This document shows, in pieces, positions 52,185 to 60,404 of a stretch of 64,000 nucleotides of DNA; the stretch's first letter is position 1, and every line of letters starts with the position of its first letter. Made by a program: the position numbers and the translations under genes. Under the pieces are notes generated by a model. It was not told the DNA's origin. It ran no database searches and saw only the letters and a program-made list of their open reading frames with translations. Source of the DNA: Curvivirga sp965219885 (GTDB lineage Bacteria; Pseudomonadota; Alphaproteobacteria; UBA8366; Aestuariispiraceae); NCBI RefSeq assembly GCF_965219885.1, contig NZ_CBDCOT010000009.1, positions 124,001 through 188,000 of the forward strand, read 5' to 3'.

Positions 52185-52796
52185 ATGAAATTATTTTATA
52201 AAACTGGTGCATGTTCACTTGCATCCCGTATCGCCTTAATTGAAACAGGATTAAGCTTTACGGCAGAAGAAGTAGATACAGATACAGGTCTTTCAAAATC
52301 AGGCCTGAATTATAAGCAGATCAATCCAAAAGGATATGTCCCAGCTCTTGAACTAGAAAATGGCGAGGTTTTAACGGAGGGTGCTTCAGTCTTACAATTT
52401 ATCGCTTCACAAGCCCCCGACCAGCAGTTAGTGCCAACGAATGATCCAATAGGGCAGGCGCGCCTTCAGGAATATTTAAATTATACCAGCTCTGAATTAC
52501 ACAAAGCCTTTTCACCCTTATTCTCTGACAATTCCACAGCTTCGGAACAAGAAAAAGCAAAACAAAATGTAGCTCAAAAATTTGATTATCTGGAAAATCT
52601 GCTCTCGGACAATCGAACATTTCTAGTCAACAATACATTCAGCGTTGCCGATGCATATTTATTTGTTGTGCTGAATTGGTCCAACTTTGTGGGTATTGAT
52701 TTATCCTCTTGGAAAAATATCTCCACCTATTTCCAAGGTATTTTCAATCGCAAATCCGTGCAACAGGCGCTAATTGCGGAAGGGCTGACTTCATGA
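52185..52796 (+). CDS. Beta-class glutathione S-transferase
   Basis: A 203-residue GST. The N-terminal FYKTGACSLASRIAL places Cys at position 10, the residue that forms the mixed disulfide with glutathione in beta-class GSTs. NPKGYVPALEL gives the cis-Pro and LTEGASVLQFIA the Ser-containing glutathione site; the C-terminal domain starts near 85. AAGGAG lies about 10 nt before the ATG. It overlaps the next gene by 4 nt (ATGA). Role in detoxifying an unknown electrophile is inferred. Confidence 0.9.
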   Translation: MKLFYKTGACSLASRIALIETGLSFTAEEVDTDTGLSKSGLNYKQINPKGYVPALELENGEVLTEGASVLQFIASQAPDQQLVPTNDPIGQARLQEYLNYTSSELHKAFSPLFSDNSTASEQEKAKQNVAQKFDYLENLLSDNRTFLVNNTFSVADAYLFVVLNWSNFVGIDLSSWKNISTYFQGIFNRKSVQQALIAEGLTS

Positions 52797-53188
52797 CACC
52801 TGACTTCCTTCCTCATCAGAAAGATTTATTCCCTGTGCTAAAGAATTATTTCGACGGGTTATATCATGCGGATAGCCAACTACTTTCCAAAGTATTTCAT
52901 CCGGATGCACGTTATGTGAACATGACCAATAATGATTATATGAACTTATCCATACCGGAATATCTTCACATTATTGATCAACGCACACCGCCTGCCACTA
53001 ACCAAGAACCACGAAATGACCAAATTCTTGCGATTGATTTTAGCAATAATTCCCTTGCTTTTGTGAAAGGTAAAATGACGATGATGGGCCGGGAATATTT
53101 AGACTTGTTAACTTGTACATTCGACAAAAATGAATGGCGTATCATGTCTAAAATTTTCACTTATCAGACTATTCAGGAAGAAAAATAA
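52793..53188 (+). CDS. NTF2-like (SnoaL/putative lumazine-binding) protein
   Basis: A 131-residue protein starting at ATG 52793, which overlaps the GST stop (ATGA). A longer frame from 52709 is rejected because it runs through the GST gene. The cone-shaped NTF2 fold is suggested by FDGLYHADSQLLSKVFHPDARYV, NNSLAFVKGKMTMMGREYLDLLTCTF and WRIMSKIFTY. Such proteins are often small-molecule isomerases or binding proteins. The genes on either side point to a shared pathway. Exact function unknown. Confidence 0.78.
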   Translation: MTPDFLPHQKDLFPVLKNYFDGLYHADSQLLSKVFHPDARYVNMTNNDYMNLSIPEYLHIIDQRTPPATNQEPRNDQILAIDFSNNSLAFVKGKMTMMGREYLDLLTCTFDKNEWRIMSKIFTYQTIQEEK

Positions 53189-53409
53189 TGCCTTATGTAA
53201 ATATCAAAATCACCCGCGAAGGCGGCCCCGATGGCAATGGCCCCTCTCCAGAACAAAAAGCCGAACTTATTCATGGTACCTCAGACCTTCTATATAAGGT
53301 CTTGGGTAAAGACCCTTCTATTACATTTGTTGTCATAGATGAAGTTGAACTGGAAGATTGGGGATTTGGCGGTCTCCCCGTAAACGAATATCGGAAAACA
53401 CTAAAATAG
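53188..53409 (+). CDS. 4-oxalocrotonate tautomerase-family protein
   Basis: A 73-residue tautomerase-superfamily protein. The second residue Pro (MPYVNIKITREGG) would be exposed after Met removal as the catalytic base. The C-terminal SITFVVIDEVELEDWGFGGLPV is like YdcE/PptA rather than the short XylH type. The ATG shares its first base with the preceding stop. It probably isomerises an enol/keto intermediate in the same small pathway as the GST and NTF2-like proteins. Confidence 0.85.
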   Translation: MPYVNIKITREGGPDGNGPSPEQKAELIHGTSDLLYKVLGKDPSITFVVIDEVELEDWGFGGLPVNEYRKTLK

Positions 53410-53410
53410 A

Positions 53411-53444
53411 AAAAGCCCCGTGATTGACACGGGGCTTTCTTTTT
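53411..53444. terminator. Bidirectional terminator between tautomerase and SBP genes
   Basis: An 11-bp stem AAAGCCCCGTG/CACGGGGCTTT (53412-53422, 53428-53438) with a 5-base loop and CTTTTTAG after it. It separates the convergent tautomerase and solute-binding-protein genes. Confidence 0.9.
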
Positions 53445-53463
53445 AGTGATAAAGTCGTTGGGC

Positions 53464-55044
53464 TTATGAATCCAACCAAACTTTATGTGAGCAGTTGAAG
53501 AAGCCACCCATCGCACCAACAGAATGAGGTTCGAAGCCTTTCACACGCTCTGATGTTGCTTCCAACGCGTTGGAGAATACAGGGTTTACAAAACCACCTT
53601 CTTCATTCAATTGAGAAAGCAGATCATGATACATTTCTGCACGTTTTGCTTCGTCTAGCTCAGCACGTGCTGCAATGATCTTCGCATCATATTCCGGGCT
53701 ACCCCAAACGGTTTCGTTCCAACCGCCACCATCCATATGGGCAATGGTCAAGAAGGCATCAACTGTTGGACGCGCGTTCCAACCAGACATACAGATTGGC
53801 TGTTGCATCCATGTATGAGACCAATAACCATCCGCTGGTGTTTTTGTTACAGTCACATCCAATGCACCTTGCGCACCTTGTTGATATGTATAAGCCACGT
53901 CATTCGCTGCAGAACCAGCTTCTTCAGAAGTAAAGATTTCCATAGAAGACACACCAGCTTTCTTGAAATAATGCTTCGCTTTATCCAAGTCATATTCAAG
54001 AGGCTTAACTTCCGCACTATAATAGCGATATGTTGGACCAATTGGCGTGTCATTAGAAATTGTACCAATACCACTATATGCTTGGTTCAAGACCAATTCA
54101 CGGTTCAAGGAATGTTTGAAACCTTTGCGGAAATTGATATCATTTGTTGGCGCACGGTCACACATCAAGACAAAGTTCGCAAAAGAACCTGTTGGAATGT
54201 TATAAACATTAATCCCTGGTGCCTGAGACATTTTATTATATGCAGCAGGTGCAATATCGTGGATCATATCCACATCACCAGAAAGAATTGCATTCAGGTT
54301 TGCAGTACTATCAGGTACCGGAATAAATTCCATACCATCCAAATATGGTTGTCCATCTAGGAAATATTCATCAAAACGTTCGAAATACATAACTTCGCCA
54401 GGGCGGAACTCAGCAATACGGAATGGACCGGAACCAATTGCACCTGCACCAAAATCTGTCTGGCCAGCAGGATGAACGCTTAAGTGATAATCGGAAACTG
54501 TAATTGGCATATCCGCGTTACCAGATTCCAATGTGAAACGAATTGTCAATTTATCTACAACTTCGACAGATTTCACACCGGATAGAATTGCTTTCGCTGC
54601 GGACTCAGAATTTTCTGCTGTATGTAATGCAAAAGATGCTTTGACATCATCCGCAGTTACGTCCTGACCATTATGGAACTTCGCTTTACGTAACTTAAAG
54701 GTCCAAACTGTCGCAGTCGAGTCAACATCCCAGCTTTCGGCCAGATCACCTTCCACTGTTAGATCAGCTTTAAAACGTGTTAAACGGCTATATACCTGAT
54801 TTGCGTAAATAGCATCAGTTGTAGAAACCATACGTACTGGTTCTAATGTATCTGCTGTATTACCTTCAGCAATGCGCAATACCCCACCACGTTTCGGTGT
54901 TGCCGCATGTGCTGGACCAGCCATGGTCAGGATGCTGCTTGCCGCTGGCGCAGCAACACCCAAAGCACCTGCCCCTTTAATAAAGCCACGACGGCTTAAG
55001 GCATTGAATTTGTATTGCTTCACGAGTGAATCAAGATCAGACAT
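53464..55044 (-). CDS. Peptide/dipeptide-type ABC transporter solute-binding protein
   Basis: A 526-residue SBP family 5 protein with a Tat signal peptide: SRRGFIKGAGALG near residue 17 is the twin-arginine motif, and the cleavage site is likely after AHA near 48. The family pattern includes GGVLRIAEGNTADTLEP, WTFKLRKAKFHNGQDVTADDVKASF and NDINFRKGFKHSLNRELV. Tat export suggests a pre-folded protein. It is divergent from the permease operon at 55616 and is the natural binding subunit of that importer. Ligand (peptide, opine or other) cannot be read. Confidence 0.88.
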   Translation of the reverse strand: MSDLDSLVKQYKFNALSRRGFIKGAGALGVAAPAASSILTMAGPAHAATPKRGGVLRIAEGNTADTLEPVRMVSTTDAIYANQVYSRLTRFKADLTVEGDLAESWDVDSTATVWTFKLRKAKFHNGQDVTADDVKASFALHTAENSESAAKAILSGVKSVEVVDKLTIRFTLESGNADMPITVSDYHLSVHPAGQTDFGAGAIGSGPFRIAEFRPGEVMYFERFDEYFLDGQPYLDGMEFIPVPDSTANLNAILSGDVDMIHDIAPAAYNKMSQAPGINVYNIPTGSFANFVLMCDRAPTNDINFRKGFKHSLNRELVLNQAYSGIGTISNDTPIGPTYRYYSAEVKPLEYDLDKAKHYFKKAGVSSMEIFTSEEAGSAANDVAYTYQQGAQGALDVTVTKTPADGYWSHTWMQQPICMSGWNARPTVDAFLTIAHMDGGGWNETVWGSPEYDAKIIAARAELDEAKRAEMYHDLLSQLNEEGGFVNPVFSNALEATSERVKGFEPHSVGAMGGFFNCSHKVWLDS

Positions 55045-55615
55045 GGAAACTCCCTTTCCCGTTATTTCATATTTATTTCTATATTTAATATAGCGTGCCT
55101 TTTTGTAAGCACGAAATTTATCTTATAAGGTAAATATGAGTCGATTTGACTAAAAACGACAACCCAACCCTTTTACAATTGAATTATCTGCCCATAGGTC
55201 GCTATTTTACAAATAAAAAATTACATGTCATAGACAAAAAAATCGGAATACTTATGTTTTTATAGTAACTTGTAAAAGCTGGCCTAAAATATTTTTTAGG
55301 CACTACCCCAACTGATTTTTCTGGATCAAATCTCATAACATCCTGTAAAAGATAAATAATATTTTTGCATAACTTCAGTTATATCTAATTCCATCATTTT
55401 TCCATTTGTAGAAACTATCATTAAATCGGAAAATTTGATATCACTATTGTACATTTGATCAATAACGACTAAAAAATTCTATAAACCTAAAAAAAAATGT
55501 TGCATAGTCGCAAACAGTCAAAATTATATAGAGAGCATGTGCAAACATTATCTAATTAATTTCAGATTAACTGAATAATAAAAATAATATACAGGGAAAG
55601 AAAAGGAGGAGCATC
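55045..55615. promoter_or_regulatory. Divergent control region of the ABC importer
   Basis: A 571-base AT-rich stretch without a supported gene, between the solute-binding protein (minus) and the permease operon (plus). Both promoters should be here. It contains an 8-bp perfect inverted repeat (listed separately). I see no small ORF with a good ribosome-binding site and no riboswitch I recognise. Confidence 0.6.
55282..55301. repeat. 8-bp inverted repeat in the importer control region
   Basis: GCCTAAAA (55282-55289) and TTTTAGGC (55294-55301) flank a 4-base gap. It could be an operator or a small hairpin. Confidence 0.4.
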
Positions 55616-56566
55616 TTGCTTCAACTCATCGTTAATCGATGTTTACAAGGTCTTTTGACGCTTGTTTTAGCATCGATCATTATCTTTGCAGCGACGGAGA
55701 TCCTTCCCGGCGACGTAGCAGAAGCTATATTAGGACAAAATAGGAATGATGCAGCGGCACTAGAAGCTCTGCGTGAAGAACTTGGTCTTAATCGTCCGGC
55801 GATCGTTCGCTATTTTGATTGGTTTTTTGGTATCTTACAGGGTGATTTAGGTGTATCGCTCTCTACAGATCGCCCAATTGCCGATATGATGTCTGGCCGT
55901 ATCTGGAACACGGCGCGCCTCGCGATCATGACAGCATGTGTTGCTATTCCACTTGCACTAATTCTTGGTTTGATCTCAGCTATTCGCGCAGGCGGTGTTT
56001 TAGATAAAAGCCTCGCTGTGACTACATTGAGTTTGATTGCTGTACCGGAATTTTTCATTGGCTTGGGTTTAATGACCATCTTTGCTGTAGAGCTTAAATG
56101 GCTCGGAGCCAATGCAAATATCCGTCCTTATTACGATTTTGGCAGAATTGTTCACGCCATGGCTTTACCCGTAATGACTTTAGGTTTTGCGGTATTAGCA
56201 CATATGCTACGTATGACACGTGCTTCCGTGATTAATATCTTTACATCCCCTTACATTGAAATGGCGGTATTAAAGGGTATTCCGAAACGTCGTATTGTTA
56301 TGCGTCATGCCTTACCAAATGCACTTTCTCCTATCTTTGCAGTTATCGCGTTGAACCTGGCTTATATGGTGAGTGGTGTAATCATTGTGGAAACAATTTT
56401 TGCTGTACCTGGCCTTTCTCGCTTGTTGATTGATGGCGTTGCCTTGCGTGATATTCCATTAATTCAGGCATGTGCCATGTTGTTTGGTGCTGTTTACATC
56501 ATTGTAAACTTACTCGCAGATATTTTTTCCATTATCTTTAATCCACGTTTGAGGTTCCCAAAATGA
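55616..56566 (+). CDS. Dipeptide-type ABC permease (DppB-like)
   Basis: A 316-residue inner-membrane permease of the DppB/OppB group. Start TTG 55616 has a perfect AGGAGG 6 nt upstream. Hydrophobic helices and the EAA-like loop segment (YIEMAVLKGIPKRRIVMRHALPNALSPI) that docks on the ATPase are visible. GLNRPAIVRYFDWFFGILQGDLG is the usual periplasmic N-terminal part. It forms the membrane channel with the next gene, which it overlaps by 4 nt. Confidence 0.9.
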   Translation: MLQLIVNRCLQGLLTLVLASIIIFAATEILPGDVAEAILGQNRNDAAALEALREELGLNRPAIVRYFDWFFGILQGDLGVSLSTDRPIADMMSGRIWNTARLAIMTACVAIPLALILGLISAIRAGGVLDKSLAVTTLSLIAVPEFFIGLGLMTIFAVELKWLGANANIRPYYDFGRIVHAMALPVMTLGFAVLAHMLRMTRASVINIFTSPYIEMAVLKGIPKRRIVMRHALPNALSPIFAVIALNLAYMVSGVIIVETIFAVPGLSRLLIDGVALRDIPLIQACAMLFGAVYIIVNLLADIFSIIFNPRLRFPK

Positions 56567-57429
56567 GTGATGTAGCAGATAAGCCGTCAGCCTCAAAAGG
56601 GTTGAAAAGCTTGCGCCTGACCCCGACAGCGGCAATCGCAGGTATCATTTTAATTTTCTGGATTATAGTAGCATTTTTTGGCCCGGCACTTGCGCCTTAT
56701 GGCGAAGCCGAGATCATTGGTGAAAGCTTTGGCCCTATCGGCGGCGAAGGTCTATTGGGCACAGATAAGCTGGGCCGTGATATCCTGACACGTCTATTAT
56801 ACGGTGTTAGAACCACTTTATTCCTTGCACTCATTACAACAGTCATTTCATTTGTTGTTGGTGTTGTACTTGGTTTCTCTGCCGCAATTTTGCGGGGATG
56901 GTTCGATATCTGTATCAGTCGCCTAGTTGAAGCATTTATGGCTTTCCCATCTACAATGTTGGCCTTGGTTGTTATTGGTGCGATGGGGACTTCCATCACC
57001 GTATTGATTATGACGGTTGGCCTTGTTCTTTCTATCGGCGTTTTCCGTGTATCCCGTGCCATTGGCATGGATATTTCCGTTATGGATTACGTTGAATCTG
57101 CCCGTGCCCGTGGTGAGGGTGTCTGGTGGATCATTACCCGTGAAGTTCTTCCAAATGCAATGCCGCCATTGATTGCGGAATTTGGGTTACGCTTCACTTT
57201 CTCCATCCTGTTCCTAAGTGGTCTAAGCTTCCTTGGTTTAGGCGTTCAAGAACCAGCAGCTGACTGGGGCTTAATGGTACAGGAAAATATGGGCGGTATT
57301 TTCTTGGGGTCTTCATCTGCATTGATCCCGGCAGCATGTATCGCGTCACTCACTATTTGCATGAACTTGATTGTGGATTGGTTCCAACAACGTCAGCAAG
57401 GTGAAACAGTGTTGGAGAAAATGGAATAA
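56563..57429 (+). CDS. Dipeptide-type ABC permease (DppC-like)
   Basis: A 288-residue permease of the DppC/OppC group. A cytoplasmic N-terminal tail leads into helix 1 (IAGIILIFWIIVAFFGPALAPYG). The conserved GTDKLGRDILTRLLYG follows and the EAA loop is YVESARARGEGVWWIITREVLPNAMPPL. LFLSGLSFLGLGVQEPAADWG is near the end. It pairs with the DppB-like protein. Overlaps of 4 nt before and 1 nt after show a tight operon. Confidence 0.91.
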   Translation: MSDVADKPSASKGLKSLRLTPTAAIAGIILIFWIIVAFFGPALAPYGEAEIIGESFGPIGGEGLLGTDKLGRDILTRLLYGVRTTLFLALITTVISFVVGVVLGFSAAILRGWFDICISRLVEAFMAFPSTMLALVVIGAMGTSITVLIMTVGLVLSIGVFRVSRAIGMDISVMDYVESARARGEGVWWIITREVLPNAMPPLIAEFGLRFTFSILFLSGLSFLGLGVQEPAADWGLMVQENMGGIFLGSSSALIPAACIASLTICMNLIVDWFQQRQQGETVLEKME

Positions 57430-59231
57430 TGACTGACGTATTATCAATTGAAGATCTCTGGGTTGAAGGCCGTCCACCTGGGGGTAAATATAAGCCAATC
57501 GTTAAAGGTGTTAGCTTTAACGTTAAAAAAGGCGAAGTAGTTGCACTGATCGGTGAGTCCGGTTCAGGAAAGTCAACTATTTCACTTGCTTCCATGGGTT
57601 TTGCCCGTCCGGGCTGTCGTATTTCCGCTGGCACCATCAAAGTGAATGGCGAAAACGTGATGGATATGACGTCCAACGAACGTCATAAACTTCGCGGTGA
57701 GAAAGTAGCCTATGTAGCACAATCAGCCGCTGCTTCTTTCAACCCTGCTATTAAAATCGGCGACCAGGTGATCGAAGCCCCTGTTTTCCATGGCTTACAA
57801 ACAGCTTTGGAAGCAACTGAAGTTGCCGTTGATCTTTATAAAAAGCTGGATCTTCCGGATGCAGATCGCATTGGCGGACGCTACCCACACCAAGTAAGTG
57901 GTGGTCAGCTTCAACGCCTTATGGCGGCTATGGCTTTATCTTGCGGCCCCGATCTTTTAATTTTGGACGAACCGACAACTGCGTTGGATGTAACAACCCA
58001 GATTGAAGTTCTGAAAGCCTTCAAAGATATCATTCGTGAACAAAACACAGCTGCAATTTATGTAACTCATGATTTGGCAGTTGTCGCACAGGTAGCCGAT
58101 CGTATTCTGGTATTAAATGGCGGTGAAGTTCAAGAATTGGGAGAGACGGATCAAATCGTCCATAACCCAACTCATGAATATACCAAAACCTTGATGAATG
58201 CCGTTCGACCAGCACCTAACCAATTAGAGTTAGAGCATAAAACCGGTGATAATGATCCGGCGCCTATTCTAACTGCAACCAACATTACAGCTGGTTATGG
58301 TTCTGGTCCGTCCAAGAAAACCATTTTACGTGATGTAACTGTTGATGTGCCAGAAGGGTCCGTGGTGGGTGTTATCGGTGAATCTGGTTGTGGCAAATCC
58401 ACACTGGCTCGTGTCATTGCAGGCCTCACTCCACAATGGGAAGGTGAAGTCACTATTACAGGTCACAAAGCAAATCCACGCGTTGAAAAACGCGATAAGG
58501 AAACTTTACGTGATTGTCAGATTGTCTTCCAGATGGCGGACACAGCCTTAAATCCACGCCAGCGCATCTCTGATTTACTAGGACGTCCTTTACAATTCTA
58601 TCATGGACTGAAAGGCAAAGAGAAAGCAGATCGTGTTGCAGAATTGTTGGAGCTTGTTGAATTGCCTGCTGCTTTTGCAAGCCGCTTTCCAGGGGAATTA
58701 TCCGGCGGTCAAAAGCAACGTGTTAATCTAGCCCGTTCTTTGGCAGCCAACCCAAAACTAGTTCTTTGTGACGAGGTAACATCGGCACTTGATACAGTTG
58801 TAGCTGCCTCTGTGATTGACTTGTTGCAGGATCTAAAGGAACGTTTAGGGCTTTCCTATATGTTTATCAGTCACGATTTATCTACCGTCGCATCCTTCGC
58901 AGATCACATTGTGGTTCTATATGCAGGGCGCGTGGTGGAAAAAGGCTTATCCTCACAGGTATTCCAACCACCTTATCACCCATATACGCAACTTTTGCTG
59001 AACTCTGTGCCAGAGATGCGTCAAGGTTGGCTGGAAGAGGTTGCAACAACGGACGAGGCCAAGGCTGCCAGCGCAGGCTCAGTTGAGCTTCGCGAAGTTG
59101 GATGTCCTTTCTCAAACAGATGTGCCAAGGCAATTAAAGGTGTATGTGAAACAAAAACACCTCCGCTTCGCAAGATTGAAACGGGCCATGAAATCGCCTG
59201 TCATCTTGAGACGGATATCTTACCAAAGTAA
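57429..59231 (+). CDS. Fused dual-ATPase for dipeptide-type ABC importer (DppD-DppF)
   Basis: A 600-residue protein with two complete nucleotide-binding domains in one chain, equivalent to DppD plus DppF. Domain 1 has Walker A GESGSGKST, signature VSGGQLQRL and LLILDEPTTALDV. Domain 2 has GESGCGKST, LSGGQKQRV and LVLCDEVTSALD. The oligopeptide-transporter C-terminal motif with cysteines (VGCPFSNRCAKAIKGVC) comes near the end. It drives uptake through the two permeases. The fused form is common in alphaproteobacteria. Confidence 0.92.
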   Translation: MTDVLSIEDLWVEGRPPGGKYKPIVKGVSFNVKKGEVVALIGESGSGKSTISLASMGFARPGCRISAGTIKVNGENVMDMTSNERHKLRGEKVAYVAQSAAASFNPAIKIGDQVIEAPVFHGLQTALEATEVAVDLYKKLDLPDADRIGGRYPHQVSGGQLQRLMAAMALSCGPDLLILDEPTTALDVTTQIEVLKAFKDIIREQNTAAIYVTHDLAVVAQVADRILVLNGGEVQELGETDQIVHNPTHEYTKTLMNAVRPAPNQLELEHKTGDNDPAPILTATNITAGYGSGPSKKTILRDVTVDVPEGSVVGVIGESGCGKSTLARVIAGLTPQWEGEVTITGHKANPRVEKRDKETLRDCQIVFQMADTALNPRQRISDLLGRPLQFYHGLKGKEKADRVAELLELVELPAAFASRFPGELSGGQKQRVNLARSLAANPKLVLCDEVTSALDTVVAASVIDLLQDLKERLGLSYMFISHDLSTVASFADHIVVLYAGRVVEKGLSSQVFQPPYHPYTQLLLNSVPEMRQGWLEEVATTDEAKAASAGSVELREVGCPFSNRCAKAIKGVCETKTPPLRKIETGHEIACHLETDILPK

Positions 59232-59237
59232 AAATTC

Positions 59238-59266
59238 AGGGCGGCTTTTTAGCCGCCCTTTTCTTT
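59238..59266 (+). terminator. Rho-independent terminator after the ABC importer operon
   Basis: Stem AGGGCGGCT/AGCCGCCCT (59238-59246, 59251-59259) with a TTTT loop and TTTCTTTTC after it, 7 bases past the stop. Confidence 0.9.
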
Positions 59267-59389
59267 TCTATCATTTCGCAAAACCGCTAATCTTGTCGCA
59301 TATGCGTCTTGTTCTGATTTTCTTTTCACCATATACATAACTCAAATTATGACAAAGTTATGCAAGTTTACATGTATGAGTTTTAAGAA

Positions 59390-60301
59390 ATGCAAAGACG
59401 TTTACCACCCTTAAATTGGTTGCGCGCCTTCGAAGCTGCGGCTCGCCATCTAAGTTTCACCCATGCTGCTGAAGAATTAGGCCTAACACAGGCAGCCATT
59501 AGTAAGCAGGTAAAAAGCCTTGAATTACATTTAAAGGAACAATTGTTCGAACGAAAACCACGTAGCCTCGTTTTAACTCAGGCCGGCAATGCCTATCTGC
59601 CAAAAGTACGTGAAGCATTTGACCGTCTCGCTGCAGGTACAGTGGAAGTATTCGGGCGTCGAAGTGGCGAACTTTTGACCATCCGTGTTTCCGTCGGCTT
59701 CTCTACCTATTGGCTGGCATCCCGTCTCCATCGATTTTATGAACGCCATCCAGATATTCCGTTACGTATCGTAAGTTCAGTTTGGTCTGAGGATTGGGAA
59801 GACCATGTAGATTTCGAAGTCAAATACGGAACAGGCCGTTGGAGCGGTTATAACGTGCACTTGCTATGTAAGGAAAGCCTATTCCCGGTTTGCAGTCCCA
59901 AACTTTTGGAAGGCCCAAATGCCATTCGTGATCCAGAAGATCTGGTAAATCATTCCCTACTTCATGTGATTGGCTATGAAGAAGGATGGGCGAATTGGTT
60001 GACCGCAGCAGGTTATTCTAAACTGGAAGTTGGTCGTGGTCAGCAATATGATACTTCTGTTTTGGTGTTTGAAGTCGCGGCATCTGGATATGGTGTGGCA
60101 TTAGGACGTCGTTCCATGGCCCATCCATTGTTAGAATCTGGGCGATTGGTAAAACCTTTCGATATCGATATTGATGGCAACGAAGCCTTCTATTTACTGG
60201 AAACGCAGGATCGTGCACCGCATGCTCATGCAGAAGCTTTCCGGGATTGGATTTTGGAAGAAGTTTCTGCCAGCGACTGGTCACTCACAACCAAGCCATA
60301 A
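59390..60301 (+). CDS. LysR-family regulator (GcvA-like)
   Basis: A 303-residue LysR protein of the GcvA subgroup. It starts RRLPPLNWLRAFEAAARHLSFTHAAEELG, with helix-turn-helix LTQAAISKQVKSLE, and has the RPRSLVLTQAG loop. The effector domain includes RVSVGFSTYWLASRLHRFYERHP. It lies between the ABC importer and the DmdA/GcvT-like operon in the same direction as both, so it may control either. The inverted repeat 44 bases downstream is a candidate site. Confidence 0.9.
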   Translation: MQRRLPPLNWLRAFEAAARHLSFTHAAEELGLTQAAISKQVKSLELHLKEQLFERKPRSLVLTQAGNAYLPKVREAFDRLAAGTVEVFGRRSGELLTIRVSVGFSTYWLASRLHRFYERHPDIPLRIVSSVWSEDWEDHVDFEVKYGTGRWSGYNVHLLCKESLFPVCSPKLLEGPNAIRDPEDLVNHSLLHVIGYEEGWANWLTAAGYSKLEVGRGQQYDTSVLVFEVAASGYGVALGRRSMAHPLLESGRLVKPFDIDIDGNEAFYLLETQDRAPHAHAEAFRDWILEEVSASDWSLTTKP

Positions 60302-60344
60302 CTTTTATATAGTCATGGGGTGTGAATTCCTCGTTTGAATCTTA

Positions 60345-60395
60345 TCCTATCTTTTGTGAGAAAAGCGTTAGAAAGTTTAATCATAAAAGATAGGA
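60345..60395 (+). promoter_or_regulatory. Inverted repeat overlapping the ribosome-binding site of the DmdA/GcvT-like gene
   Basis: TCCTATCTTTT (60345-60355) is the perfect complement of AAAAGATAGGA (60385-60395) with 29 bases between. The right arm contains the AGGA Shine-Dalgarno, 9 bases before the ATG at 60405. It could be a DNA operator or an RNA stem that hides the ribosome-binding site. Confidence 0.55.
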
Positions 60396-60404
60396 ATAAG
60401 CCTC

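Noticed and set aside
52709..52792. A longer start for the NTF2-like gene
   Set aside because: It lies wholly inside the GST gene in another frame; ATG 52793 makes an ATGA overlap typical of coupled genes.
55045..55615. A small gene in the importer control region
   Set aside because: No open frame there has both a plausible ribosome-binding site and protein-like composition.
60302..60404. A glycine riboswitch before the GcvT-like gene
   Set aside because: Only 103 bases are available and no paired aptamer fold is visible; only a simple inverted repeat is present.
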